Shown: in pieces, positions 53,340 through 63,945 of the stretch | Layout of the letters: each line of letters starts with the position of its first letter | How positions within the stretch are numbered: position 1 is the first letter of the stretch | Source: Erinaceus europaeus | Lineage: Eukaryota; Chordata; Mammalia; Eulipotyphla; Erinaceidae | DNA length: 64,000 nucleotides | NCBI RefSeq assembly: GCF_950295315.1 | Contig: NC_080175.1 | Coordinates: forward strand, 88,064,161-88,128,160 | Direction of reading: 5' to 3' | The notes under the pieces: generated by a model | Told to the model about the DNA's origin: nothing | The model's input: only the letters and a program-made list of their open reading frames with translations | Databases searched by the model: none | Program-made: the position numbers and the translations under genes

Positions 53340-53445
53340 ATGAAACGACAGAGAGAAAAATTGAGAAAGGAGGGAAAATTAGGGAAAAAGATAGAGAGAC
53401 ACCTGCAGCCCTACTTCAGAACTCATGATGCTTTCCCCCTGCACA
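53340..53445 (-). mobile_element. SINE core, antisense, truncated
   Basis: GACAGAGAGAAAAATTGAGA, GAGACACCTGCAGCCCTACT and GATGCTTTCCCCCTGCA are the complement of a type B core; head and tail are missing. Confidence 0.65.
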
Positions 53446-53666
53446 CTACATATTGTAATAAAAGGAAAAATACCCTTAAAATGTAAAAATACTAGAGGGT
53501 TAATTTTTTAAATGTCTTTACTATATCAAGCTATTAGTAACAACTATTCTTTCCAGAAGATATTGTTGTTTTTTATTAATCCCATGATGTAATGAATTTT
53601 AGTTCATTTAGCTTTCATTTGCATCTGTGAAATATTTATCATTTGCAACTATAGAAATATAAAAAG

Positions 53667-53845
53667 TGGAGTCAGGTGGTGGCACACCTTGTTGAGTGCA
53701 TGCACTATAGTGCACAAGGACAGAGGTTAAAGCCCCCGATCCCCACCTCCAGGCGGAAAGCTTCACAAGTGGTGAAGCATTGCTGTAGGTGTCTCTCTGT
53801 CTCTCTCTCCCTCTCTATCTCTTCTTCTCCTCTCAATTAAAAAAG
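53667..53845 (+). mobile_element. Type B SINE
   Basis: GTGGAGTCAGGTGGTGGCAC, ACAGAGGTTAAAGCCCCCGA, GTGGTGAAGCATTGCTGTAG, CT-rich end CTCCTCTCAATTAAAAAAGC. Confidence 0.9.
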
Positions 53846-53954
53846 CATGAAAAGATACATTTATAGCCATCTGTAAGTGAACAAGAAAAAAAGATGCCTT
53901 CCTGCTCTTTGAGACTATTATTATCTAAAGCAAAAATAGATGTATCGAGAACTA

Positions 53955-54174
53955 CCTGCAAGGGGGTCGCTTCACAGGCGGTGAAGCAGGTCTGCAGGTG
54001 TCTGTCTTTCTCTCCCCGTCTCTGTCTTCCCCTCCTCTCTCCATTTCTCCCTGTCCTATCCAAACAACGATGGCAACAATAATAACTACAGCAACAATAA
54101 AACAACAAGGGCAACAAAAGGGGAAAAAATGTTAAAAAATAAAGAAGTCTGTTGCAGTAAAAAAAAAAAAAAAA
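53955..54174 (+). mobile_element. Type A SINE, 5'-truncated at insertion
   Basis: Begins in the core at CCTGCAAGGGGGTCGCTTCA, then GGTGAAGCAGGTCTGCAGGT, CTATCCAAACAACGATGGCA, AACAACAAGGGCAACAAAAG and a 16-base A tail. Perfect 13-bp TSD GTATCGAGAACTA at 53942-53954 and 54175-54187, so the head was lost during insertion. Confidence 0.96.
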
Positions 54175-54216
54175 GTATCGAGAACTAAATCTACACATTT
54201 AGGATATTACACACTA

Positions 54217-54295
54217 TTGGGTTGTTGAAAAAGCCATGACATACTGTTTATGTTTTTCAATGCTAAAATGCATCATGACTTATCTGACAACCCAG
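54217..54295. mobile_element. 79-bp mariner-like MITE
   Basis: Flanked by TA (54215-54216 and 54296-54297). Termini TTGGGTTGTTGAAAAAGCCA and, inverted, CTGGGTTGTCAGATAAGTCA agree at most of about 24 positions. TA target, an 80-bp size class and GGGTTG-type ends fit a Tc1/mariner internal-deletion derivative such as the MADE1 type. No transposase remains. Mariner elements are known in hedgehogs; the exact family is not assigned. Confidence 0.75.
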
Positions 54296-54469
54296 TATTA
54301 GAATTATGCTTCAAGAAATAGATAAGTTGACAAGTAGAAAGGTAAACAGATGACAGATAATATTCATCAAAGACAAAATATTAGAAATATTACATTACAA
54401 GAAATAGGAAACATAATTTTTTGTATGAAATGAAAATCATTTAAAAATAATTTTGAGCAACTCTGAAGA

Positions 54470-54615
54470 AACTCTTATACAGAAAGTGGAAAAAAGTAGA
54501 ACTTGGCCCGGGTTTAGTGTACTGCACCAAAGCAAAGTACTTCCAGGTCCTAGTGCATGATGGTGGGACGGTGGACCTAATCTGAGGCTGAGAAAAAAAA
54601 AAATTTGAGAAATGT
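54470..54615 (+). mobile_element. L1 3' UTR fragment
   Basis: GGTTTAGTGTACTGCACCAA and CCTAGTGCATGATGGTGGGA match 45.52-45.60 kb; ends in an A-run. Confidence 0.68.
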
Positions 54616-54621
54616 TATATT

Positions 54622-54795
54622 TTATTTTATTTTATTTTATAATGTTTGACTCCAGGGTTATCACAGGAGCTCAGTGCCACCTCTACAAATCCACTGTTCC
54701 TGACAGCCATTTTTTTCCTCCCCTACCCCCCCCATCATTTTATTTGACATGATAGAAATTGGGGGAGGGGGAGATAGAGCAGGAGAGAGAAATCT
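54622..54795 (-). mobile_element. Extended SINE 3' half, antisense
   Basis: (TTTTA)n, GACTCCAGGGTTATCACAGG, CTCTACAAATCCACTGTTCC, TATTTGACATGATAGAAATT. Core and head are absent. Confidence 0.78.
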
Positions 54796-54799
54796 CACT

Positions 54800-56090
54800 A
54801 ATTAAAAAAAGTAGTCTTCTATAGATAATACAGATAGGGAAAAGAGACAAGGAAAGAAAAAGTATTCAGTTACAAGTAAAAAATGTCAGGAGAGCAACCT
54901 ATAGAGTGATTTTTTAAGCTGTTTTAACATGTTCAGTAAGATTAACCTGCAAGCACAGATTAAGTTATCTAGGTTAATGTTTTAGTAATAAGAATACTCA
55001 CAAGTCTCATATTTTGTAGACAGGAGGTGAAAAATCACATTGATTATGAAATATAGCAAAATTATATAAAGTCAATCTTTGTGTAGGATAAATTTGATTA
55101 GTAAATCCACTTATTTCATTCCCTATTGGCAATATCACCATAGAGACTAATTATGATTATAACAATTTTAACATACACAGAAAGGTGTGTATTTTCTTTT
55201 TTAAAAATTTTTTTAAAGATGTGTATTTTTAATAAAGCACTTGGACAAAACAAATGAAGATAGAAAAAAAAGTTAATTTGTACCAGTAAATTATTTGTAT
55301 AAAGTTAAATGAAAAAGACATATTCAATTATGATATAAAACTTTAAAGCTTTGTATTTGAGCCTGTCCTATATAGCTTTTATGTATTTATTTTTATTCAA
55401 CAATTTGGCTGAAGACATATAAAGCAAATGTTAAGAAGTCATCTAAAGAATATATTTCATTTAGAAAAGTATTAGCAACCTTGGGATTTCAAAAGAATTT
55501 CCTGAACAAAGGAAAGAACCTGTGCTTTCTAGCTTTAAAAGATGAAAAAGTAGAAGTGATTGATACAGGTTTTATATTTTTAGAGTCATAATAGGAACTT
55601 GTGAAAGTTATAAGGTCCCAATTTATTAAATAAGTTTGATGTCTACTTTTTGCAGATCATTTATGTGAAATGTCTACATCCTCGGGGAATTTGAACTCTT
55701 CTTCAAACGCTGAAAGTATTTAGCAGTTGAAGAAATGGCCCAACAGAAAGACTGCTCAAATAGCTCTTGGTCTCTTAAAGAAATGAATTGATAAAACTTA
55801 AGAAATAACATTTTGTAAGTCCTTTCTAGTGTTCAGGGGAAGCTCTATACAGTCAACATAGACACAAAGCTCAATCATTCTGGCGTTCAATATAGAGTAT
55901 TGACTCATCTTCATTATTTTCAGAATCTGCAGTTTACAAATTCACTAACTCATGAAAGTACATTTGTTGACTCTGAAAGTGGCACAGTGTTTTGGGGTAG
56001 GGGTCAGGTGCAGACATATAAGGGCATCAACATTGTAAAATTATGTATTTAATGAACACATCCCCAGCTGAGATTAAAAAAATAGGCAGT
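54800..56090. other. Unique DNA
   Basis: No repeat recognised. A possible acceptor (TACTTTTTGCAG, 55644-55655) with a 21-codon open frame after it is too short to call. Confidence 0.45.
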
Positions 56091-56094
56091 ATTA

Positions 56095-56300
56095 GGGATA
56101 GGCAGAGGCTCATCTGGTTAATTAAGTGCACATATTACAGTGCACAGGACATGGGCTCAAACCTTGGCTCCCACCTGCAAGAGGAAGTTCAATGAGCAGT
56201 GAAGCCGGGCTGCAGGTGTCTATCTCCCTTTCTTTCTATTCCCCTTCCCTTTAAGTTCCTCTCGGACCTATCAAAATAAATAAATAAAGCCAAAAATACT
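56095..56300 (+). mobile_element. Type B SINE
   Basis: GGATAGGCAGAGGCTCATCT, ACATGGGCTCAAACCTTGGC, GTGAAGCCGGGCTGCAGGTG, CCTATCAAAATAAATAAATA. Confidence 0.88.
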
Positions 56301-57300
56301 TTTTTAAATTGTTTTTTTAAAAAGTAGTACTACCCTCGAATTTTAGCTTTCCTATCCTACACAAGTGTCATTTTCAGTTTGTATTTAATTCTCCCTCTGA
56401 TTTTTTTTTTCTTCCCGCAGTTGTGTGCTGTATGTTGATGAATTTGTTCTTTTAAATGGCCCCACACATAATGCTGAAGTGCTGTCTAGTGGTCCTAAGC
56501 ACAACAAGGCTGTGTTGTGTCTAGAAAGAAAATTTCTGTATTTGTTAAGCTTTGTTTAGGCATGAGTTATGGGGTTGCTGGCCTTGAGTTTAATGTGAGT
56601 AAGCTAACAATGTATATAGAATATGATGCCTTCAATCAAACAGAAACACACAAAAGAAAAATTATGTACTGACCCACTGACACACACACACACACACACA
56701 CACACATATGTGAATTAGAGGTTCACAAAAACTGAACCTTGTATATTTCTAGGGATCTAGGTTTAGATGGGGTAAATCAGTGTTTCCAGAGACTCCATAG
56801 AACACAGCTACTGCCAATTATAAGGATAGACTATATTTCACCACAAAAGCTAATATTGGATCACATAAATCTTTCAAAGGGTGTTAGCAATTAGGAGAAG
56901 CTCTAGGTTAAAATTAGCTCTCCAAATGAACACCTTATGCCTTTGTGTACTTGGTGCATTTGTTGTAAATCAGTGACAATGCAATCGTATTTGAGGACGT
57001 TTTAGACTCTGAAATCCATTCCCTCCTTCAGATATACATATAATTTCCTATGTCTTGCCCTTTCTCACACATTAAGAAATGAACATATCTGGGACAATAT
57101 TTAGAGATTTTTGATGTATCATAAAAAAGCTCCTTTAGTATTTATTTCTGTACAATTTATTTCTGTATAACTGTCAATCAACCAGGTGGCTATTTATCAG
57201 TGCCAGACTAAAATTAGCAAATCCAAGCTTCTGGCTGCCTGCCCCTGAACACAGGAAAACATGAGATGCTTTGGGTTTGCTAATGAAAACTACAAAATCC
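56300..57300. other. Unique DNA
   Basis: A (CA)n run occupies about 56681-56706. No exon or interspersed repeat recognised. Confidence 0.5.
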
Positions 57301-57304
57301 AAAT

Positions 57305-57460
57305 TTCTTATTATTTTTTAATTGGGTGGATTAATGGTTTACAGTAAATACAGTCTTTGATACATGTGTAAAATTTCTCAATTTTTCTGCAAAACAACAG
57401 ATGAATGAATAGCTAAGAAAGTTATGCTATATATACACGAATCAAAGTTTTTAAGACTTC
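57305..57460 (-). mobile_element. L1 3' end with inverted 5' segment
   Basis: 57310-57390 is antisense 3' terminus (GGATTAATGGTTTACAGTAA, ACATGTGTAAAATTTCTC). From about 57392 it switches to sense: AACAGATGAATGAATAGCTA, TGCTATATATACACGAATCA, which in normal L1 order lies further 5'. The arrangement fits a twin-primed, 5'-inverted insertion. Confidence 0.68.
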
Positions 57461-57469
57461 AGTGAAGGC

Positions 57470-59185
57470 TGTGGAAGATGCAGAGTTGTTAAATAACTGC
57501 TAGGGTTATTTGCCATACAAAGTTGGCTATAAATATTTAGAATGCCCACATGGTCAACTGAACACTCTTCAGACTGTGCAGGACGCTAAAATTAAACTTT
57601 TATAGTTAGCACTGTAGTTCAAAGTTGTGCAGTATCTGAGTTTCATTCCTCAGCATCTTTCTCTGATTAAATATTTTTCTTCATTCTGTCAGATCAGACA
57701 TCAAAAGGACATCAGATCCTTAAAACTGGATGGAAGTATATTTGGTTCTAGAAAACTCATTCATCACATTGAAAAATGGCAGCAGCAATTTTTTTTTTTT
57801 AAGTTTAAACTGGGCGCTTAAGAAAATAAGGCAAGATTATCTTAAAGTTCACAAAAATTATCTTAACGAAAAGATTTTTTTTTAAATCATGCTACATTGA
57901 CTAAGAGCCACAAAACAATTTCTTTCATCAGTTATTTGACGTTCCTAAAGATAACTTACTCTACCTTAAGTAAATTCAAACTTAATGAAAATATGAGAAA
58001 GAAGGTTTGGTAATATTTGATTTGTTTTTCAATCTATGTATTGCCTTTTCTTGTCATGAGCAAGTCAGGAAGCTACAGCCCACATGGAAAAAGCACAGAG
58101 ACGAACAAAATCAAGTAAAATAACCATCTGTAATTCTACATGGGAAAAAATTAAATTTACAATAAGATAACATGAGATTCATGGGAATGACAACCAAGGA
58201 AATGAGTTTCAAGACAGTCTACTTGCAGTAGTGGGCAACAGCTTCCTCATATAGAGATCTCTGCATGGGCTATTATCCAATGAAACGAACCCAAGAACAC
58301 CCATCTCATCATAATTTTAAAAGATGCATGTTACTCAGATTTCATTTTTATTTTCACTTCAACATATTAGTTCCCTGGGAGTCTAGTGGCTAGGGTTATT
58401 TTCATCTTAAGATACCAACCTGTAGTTATTTTTTTAGCATTCACATGTAACAAACTAAGTTCAATGGCAGCTGAAAGCATAACAGAAGATAAACGAAAGT
58501 ACAAATGCAAGTTAGCCTCTTAAAGATATATAAAATAAAAATGACTTACAGAATGAACAACAACAAAAAAATCCTTATTACTTAAGGTAATTTTAACATT
58601 TCCATTTTGTTAAGAACTAGAGAAAAAAAATTTTCAAAATTCACAAATAGAAGAGGAAAGCAGGTTTACGTTTCCATGTTGCAAGATACTTGCTATAATC
58701 TTTAAGTGAGCTGTAAAAACAGACTTTTTAAATGATTAAGATAATACAGAATTTGATAGTAAAAATACGTGCAAAAACCAAGATAGTCGTTTGCTCATTT
58801 AAAGAATCACCCTCATCCAAAAATGTTGCATGAACTTGAGATGACGGAAAGAATGTCACTAATAATTCCAAACTAAAACATATGTGTCTCCACTGAGTCC
58901 AAGATAGGAAAAGCCATCCCAAGATGCAGCAATAATAATTTCAGATTTTCTTGAAAAAGAAAGAAAAAAACTGACATCAAGCATCTTGAAATACTGTTGA
59001 GGTTCAGAGGAATTTTAAAAGGTTTGATTCCAGCAAAGAGTCTTGCGACAGAACTGAGACTCTAATGATAGCACGAGGAAGCATTCTTTGCCTCTCTCTA
59101 CTGAAATACTGAGAAATACTAGTGCTTTTCAATAAGAATATCACCTAGAGCTTTCCTTGAAGCGATTTTTCCTTCTCATTAAGTT
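57470..59185. other. 1.7-kb SINE-free unique DNA
   Basis: A strong acceptor-like tract (TTTTTCTTCATTCTGTCAG, ends 57692) is followed by a 42-codon open frame that runs into a T12 run; I could not tie it to any gene. No other feature recognised. Confidence 0.45.
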
Positions 59186-59189
59186 TAAG

Positions 59190-59385
59190 GAATGTGTGCA
59201 GTCAGGTAAGTAACTCCCTGGTAGAGCACAGGACTTGCATCCCCTGAGGTCCCAGTTTAACCCCCAGTATTTTATGTACAAAAAGGTGCTCTCGCTTCTC
59301 TTGCTCTTGCTTTCACTCTTGCTGTCTGTCATATGTGAAACTGTCTCATCTGAAACAAATAAAAATAAATCTTCCAAAAGAAAAG
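59190..59385 (+). mobile_element. tRNA-derived SINE, distinct head
   Basis: GTCAGGTAAGTAACTCCCTG, GTAGAGCACAGGACTTGCAT, GGTCCCAGTTTAACCCCCAG, then a CT-rich part and AAATAAAAATAAATCTTCC. Head resembles a tRNA A-box region but not types A-D. Confidence 0.62.
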
Positions 59386-59684
59386 TGATGGATTTGTAAG
59401 GAATTCTTCAGCATCGTATTTATTTACTCAGAAATTTTTGAGTAAATACTAGTCCGGAGAACATCATTAGAGTATTTTTATCGATCTCATTATTATAAAT
59501 CATCTTGACATGGAAATTAAAACAGAAACATCAGTTATATTTGAAAGTTACTGGACAATGAGAAAAAAAGGAACTATAAAATGCAAATAATAAGGTATAA
59601 AAACCATGAGATGTATAATATCAATAAGGAAAATTAATCCCTTACCACTAAAGACATTAAGTGCATAACCTAATGTCTTTTTTT

Positions 59685-59898
59685 GGCAATGCCAAGGTCT
59701 CACCTATGCACAATTTCACCACTCTCAGGGCAATTTTTTTTTTAATTCAGGTAGAGAAGGAGACAGGAAGATAAACCACAGTGCTAGACCCCCCCCCCCC
59801 CGCCCCGTCTCAGAACGCACAGTTCTGGGGGCATGAATCTGTGTTGCACCAATGAAAAGTATTGTACTCTACCAGCTGAGCTATCAACTGGTCCCACC
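59685..59898 (-). mobile_element. tRNA-headed SINE, antisense
   Basis: Read on the minus strand the head is GGGACCAGTTGATAGCTCAG then CTGGTAGAGTACAATAC. TAGCTCAGCTGGTAGAG is a near-ideal tRNA A-box region. A C-run and T-run lie in the body. This head is closer to a tRNA than those of the other SINEs here. Confidence 0.65.
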
Positions 59899-59939
59899 AA
59901 GTTTTAAAAACTTACAAACTGTAAAGTGACATTGCGTCT

Positions 59940-60099
59940 GTGAAGGTGGCTCAGCAGTAGAACGAGTACAGTAGAGCGAGCACAGAACTCGCGCGTGTGA
60001 AGCCTAGTTTCAGTCGCCTGCACTGTATATGCCAGAGCTGCTGCTCCGGCGTTTTCTTTCTGTCTTGTTCTGTCTCCATTGTGAAATACAGCTTCAAAA
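59940..60099 (+). mobile_element. SINE related to type E, CpG-rich, with TSD
   Basis: GAAGGTGGCTCAGCAGTAGA head, ACTCGCGCGTGTGAAGCCTA, CCAGAGCTGCTGCTCCGGCG, TTTTCTTTCTGTCTTG. Perfect 10-bp TSD TGTAAAGTGA at 59930-59939 and 60100-60109. Unusually many CpGs for a SINE in this window. Confidence 0.85.
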
Positions 60100-60355
60100 T
60101 GTAAAGTGATTTGAATAACAGAACGTAGCTGTTTCCCTTAATCAGTCAAATTAAAACCGGTCCAGAATATTTGGTACTACAACGTTGACTATAATAACGT
60201 CTTCATTTGCACTAGTGAATTAAATAAATAGTGAAACTTGGATTAAAGGAATTAAGCACACTAATATTTATGAGTCACTGTACTGTTTTTTTTTTCAGAG
60301 TCACACTGTAAGCATAAATTAGGCAATTTATGTTACTATTAAAACTCTGTCATAT

Positions 60356-60570
60356 TGTCAACGCCCATGTTCAGCAGGGAAGCAACTACAGAAGCCAGAC
60401 CTTCCACCTTCTGCATCCCACAATGACCCTGGGTCCATGCTCCCAGAGGGTTAAAGAATAGGAAAGCTATCAGGGGAGGGGTGGGATACGGAGTTCTGGT
60501 GGTGGGAATTGTGTGGAGTTGTACTCCTTTTTTTTGTTTCCTTTTTATAAATAAAATTTTTTTTTTAAAT
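60356..60570 (+). mobile_element. L1 3' end, 5'-truncated
   Basis: TGTCAACGCCCATGTTCAGC, TACAGAAGCCAGACCTTCCA, CATCCCACAATGACCCTGGG, GAGTTCTGGTGGTGGGAATT, then TTTATAAATAAAATTTTTTT. TGTCATATT before and TGTCATTT after may be its TSD. Same family as 36841-38066. Confidence 0.85.
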
Positions 60571-60579
60571 TTGTCATTT

Positions 60580-62086
60580 GCTACTGACACATTTCAGTGA
60601 AAACAAGCACTGCCCAATTTAGGCTTTAAGTACAACCACACTTCACTTTTTTTTTTTCAGATATAACAAATCTATCAATCTGGTGTTATTCACATTTCAC
60701 CTGAAACCTCAAGCACATAAAGTAATACTAGCAGTAGTGGGGTTATAAAAGTAGACACGTCAGATTTTTCTAGAGCTGAAAGATCCTGTTCATCTATTTT
60801 CCCATAGCTTACGGTCTCTCCTGTCATGGGAGTTTTATCAACTTAGTCAATTCCCTTCCTTGGTAATAGTAGGCACATAAAGGCAATCAATCAATCCAAG
60901 GCTAAATATAAAAACTTTGAAATCGCATTACAAAATAAGCTAGCATTATTAGTCAGACGTATTTGCAACATCTCTAAACTTTCAGCCATCTTCAACCTAC
61001 TGTAAAACAATCTCTGATCTTCCTCAAAAGTAATTTTCCATATGTGCTTTAAAATTATTGCAGAAGTAAGAACCTAAGGGAATGGTCAGGACTCAATCAT
61101 CAGAGGAAATAAAATAATATTAATTTACTCTATGGAACAAGTACATAGATAGGCAACAATCACCTGAGGTAGATATTGTCATCCTCTTTTATAGATGAAG
61201 AAAGTGAGATACATAAAAATTAAGCAACTTGACTAAATTTATTCATTGTGAGGATTCAAGTTTAAGTGTTAAAAAAAAGCATATTCTATTCCCACTCCGG
61301 TGTAGCTAAAATTATATTAAATAAATCTCAACCTGTGTGAATTCTCTCTTTACTGGCTGATTTTGCATTTATGTCAATGCTAGAAATCATAAAATCTTCC
61401 AGGAATCACATAATCTTAAAGTTGGTGAACTGAGACGATGCTAAATTGTGCATTCACTTCATTTCTACTCTAGCTGGTTACCAGACACACTGGCAGTCCT
61501 CTGTCAGGATCAGTTTTGAATCATATTCATTTGAAATTCTATCAGGTCTTCAAAATGTAACACTCTTATAGAATGTGGTTAACCCATATATCAGACTGCT
61601 TCAACTAGTCAAAAAAAAAAAAAAAAAGCTTCTGAGAGTTATTTGCATTCATCAGATAGATTTTTGTAAGTTTCCAAGAAATGAATGTTTGTGGATGAAC
61701 CAGGTCTTGTATACTCTGAGTTAAAACAGTTTCTAGTATGCCCAGATGTAATAATTTTATTTCTAAAAAGTTTATTAAATCACCATCTAAATATGTTGAT
61801 ACTATACTAATATTCAAAAGCTTGTTCAAGGGTAGGAGGGATAGTATAAGATATTGAATGGATATGATTTTGTTATCCAAATAAGCAGTGAAAAAAATTC
61901 TAAGAAAACTTTAATGTGTTTTAAACTGCTTTCCCACTTACTTATGGACGCAGAAATACTGAGGAAACTAAACTCATAAACGTGTAGCTAAATAGAACGA
62001 ATGATCATGCATGAATCAGTGCTGTCATTCTCATTTGAAAATGTTGAGGTTTGCTATAAAAACAACCTAGATTCATTCATACAAAA
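60580..62086. other. Mostly unique DNA
   Basis: Contains the MIR relic listed next and an A-run at about 61612-61627. A 91-codon minus-strand frame ends in that A-run and has no recognisable family. Confidence 0.45.
61150..61275 (-). mobile_element. MIR relic, antisense
   Basis: TGAGGTAGATATTGTCATCC, TTTTATAGATGAAGAAAGTG, AATTAAGCAACTTGACTAAA and GAGGATTCAAGTTTAAG follow the antisense MIR consensus order. Confidence 0.7.
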
Positions 62087-62096
62087 TATCAGTGAA

Positions 62097-62318
62097 GGAT
62101 GTGAGGGCGATCTGGCTGCAACATCTGTCACCTCACTGATTACCAGGGTTGATTTAGCTGATCTGGCTGCCTAGGGGGTATCCCCTTCCTCCCTCACCCG
62201 CTAGCTCCATGTGAATCCCTCCCAAAGCTTCGCTCAGAGAAAGAGGACGGCCTTTCCGGAACAGAGACATAGGAGTAGCTGCGTTCCCCTGCTAGAACCA
62301 CCAGATAAGCTCTCAAAG
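62097..62318 (+). pseudogene. RN7SK: 7SK RNA retropseudogene, 3'-truncated, with 10-bp TSD
   Basis: Starts exactly at the 7SK 5' end, GGATGTGAGGGCGATCTGGC, and follows the RNA through GGGTTGATTTAGCTGATCTG, TCCCCTTCCTCCCTCACC, GAGTAGCTGCGTTCCCCTGC and AAGCTCTCAAAG, near nucleotide 240 of the usual 331-332. About 25 nt around nucleotides 170-195 are missing, and the GATCGCC part of the 5' hairpin reads GATTACC. Perfect TSD TATCAGTGAA at 62087-62096 and 62319-62328. There is no A tail and no T-run terminator. It is a tailless retropseudogene made by LINE machinery. Upstream lacks the usual pol III PSE/TATA arrangement that I can see. It should be inactive. Confidence 0.95.
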
Positions 62319-62328
62319 TATCAGTGAA

Positions 62329-62591
62329 ACCACAGCTAATTAAACTACTTTTTATCATAACACATACAATATTGACACTTAATAAGAGGGAACTTTGAAA
62401 ATCGGTGAAAATATACTTATTAGCATGTATTTATACTGATCTTGGCAGGCACTCTTTAAACCTAGCGAGTGAAAGTGGAAAAGCAGTATCTGTGCCAAAT
62501 TCTTTCAAAAATGCTATACTCTAATATAGTGTACATGACAAGCCTGGAGTGTTGAAAGGAAGCCATTTGAATTATCAGAGCACACACGCGG

Positions 62592-62625
<34 letters not shown>

Positions 62626-63345
62626 CTGGAAAATTATCTAACAACTGAAACATCCTATTCACATTTTCTGGAATCTTGTAATGCTGAGAGGATGTTGGGC
62701 AGGTCCGGAGTTTACACTAATTTGCAGGCTTTTGAATGAGTGTAACAATTCAAAAGAATAGGTACTATTTGGTGGGTGTATCACTAATGAAACATCATTT
62801 TTAACAGAAGAAAAAGAGTTTTAACGTTAATTCCGTTACTTTGTGTTACAATTCCTATTACGAACGACATTAATATTTAGTGTCACATTAAGATGCACTT
62901 AGCGATAATAGCAGGAAACAAGGGTTAGAGTTCATTCTTTGTTCTGGTCCCTCAGGCTACCAGGCATGTTATGAGCTAAATAAAGCAACCTAACTCCTTT
63001 AAAAAAGATTTCTGAAAGCAGAAAACAGTAAAAAAAATAAAAATGACAGTTCTTGTCAGAGTTTCTGCTGATGTCTTTTAGATTTTCACTTCACAAAGCA
63101 AAAGCAAGGTGTTTTCTGTGGAAATCACATACCTTTATGGCTTGTTTGCTCCATCTTCCTTAATGGTGCACGACTGACCACTGCTGTACAGCTCAAGACC
63201 TACTTTTTAGAATGGATCCTTAACAGTTATAACTAGAAATCCAAAAACTTGTTCTTAACTATTATAATCACTACGTTTCCCACAGTTCTTGCAATCTCTT
63301 CCTCCTTCTTTGTACACCCCCTCCATGTTGCTTTTCTTTTATCCA
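62329..63345. other. Unique DNA
   Basis: No exon or interspersed repeat recognised apart from the CA run listed separately. Confidence 0.5.
62593..62624 (+). repeat. (CA)n microsatellite
   Basis: Sixteen uninterrupted CA units preceded by a CACACACGCGGG variant. Confidence 0.97.
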
Positions 63346-63351
63346 AAGGCA

Positions 63352-63690
63352 GCCTCCAGGGTTATTGCTGGGGCATGGTGACTGCACCATGAATCCACTG
63401 CTCTTGGAGGTCTTTTTACTTTTTTTCCCCCTTTTGTTACCCTTGTTGTAGCCTTGTGGTTATTATTGTTGTTGTTGATGTCGTGCATTGTTGGATAGGA
63501 CAGAGAGAAATGGAGAGATGATGGGAAGACAGAGAGAGGGAGAGAAAGATAGACACCTGCAGACCTGCTTCACCGCTTGCGAAGCCACCCCCCTGCAGAT
63601 GGGGAACCGGGGGCTCTAACGGGGATCCTTCTGCCAGTCCTGTGCTTTGCGCCACTTATGCTTAACCCGCTGTGCTACCGCCCTACCCCC
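63352..63690 (-). mobile_element. Type A SINE with extension, antisense
   Basis: GCCTCCAGGGTTATTGCTGG, CCCCTTTTGTTACCCTTGTT, GTTGGATAGGACAGAGAGAA, CACCTGCAGACCTGCTTCAC, head complement GTGCTACCGCCCTACCCCCC. Relatively intact. Confidence 0.95.
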
Positions 63691-63837
63691 CCCCCATTGT
63701 TTTAATTATTAAGGTGACTTCTGTTTTACCTGACCAAAATCAATATATGTGAAACAAAACAAAACCAGCAACAAACAAATAAACAAAAACCTAGTTACTA
63801 GATAGCTAACATGAATAGAGCATATCTATTTTCATAA

Positions 63838-63945
63838 GTAAGACTCGGATTTGAGCCTCGCCTCAAGGACTCTGAAGGAAACTTTGATGCTGAACTATCT
63901 TTCCCTCTGACTCTCACTCCTTTATCATAAAAAGTCAGCTCAAAT
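63838..63945 (+). mobile_element. Possible SINE fragment
   Basis: GACTCGGATTTGAGCCTCGC resembles a SINE B box region, and CTTTCCCTCTGACTCTCACT then TATCATAAAAAGTC a pyrimidine part and tail. The head is not recognisable. Confidence 0.4.

Noticed and set aside
55644..55723. Acceptor-like site with a 21-codon frame ending in TAG
   Set aside because: Too short to separate from chance, and no AATAAA at suitable distance.
57660..57821. Strong acceptor-like tract followed by a 42-codon frame
   Set aside because: The frame runs into a T12 run, no good donor follows and no protein is recognised.
62097..62318. Functional 7SK gene
   Set aside because: It lacks about 90 nt of the 3' end plus an internal segment, has flanking TSDs and no T-run terminator.
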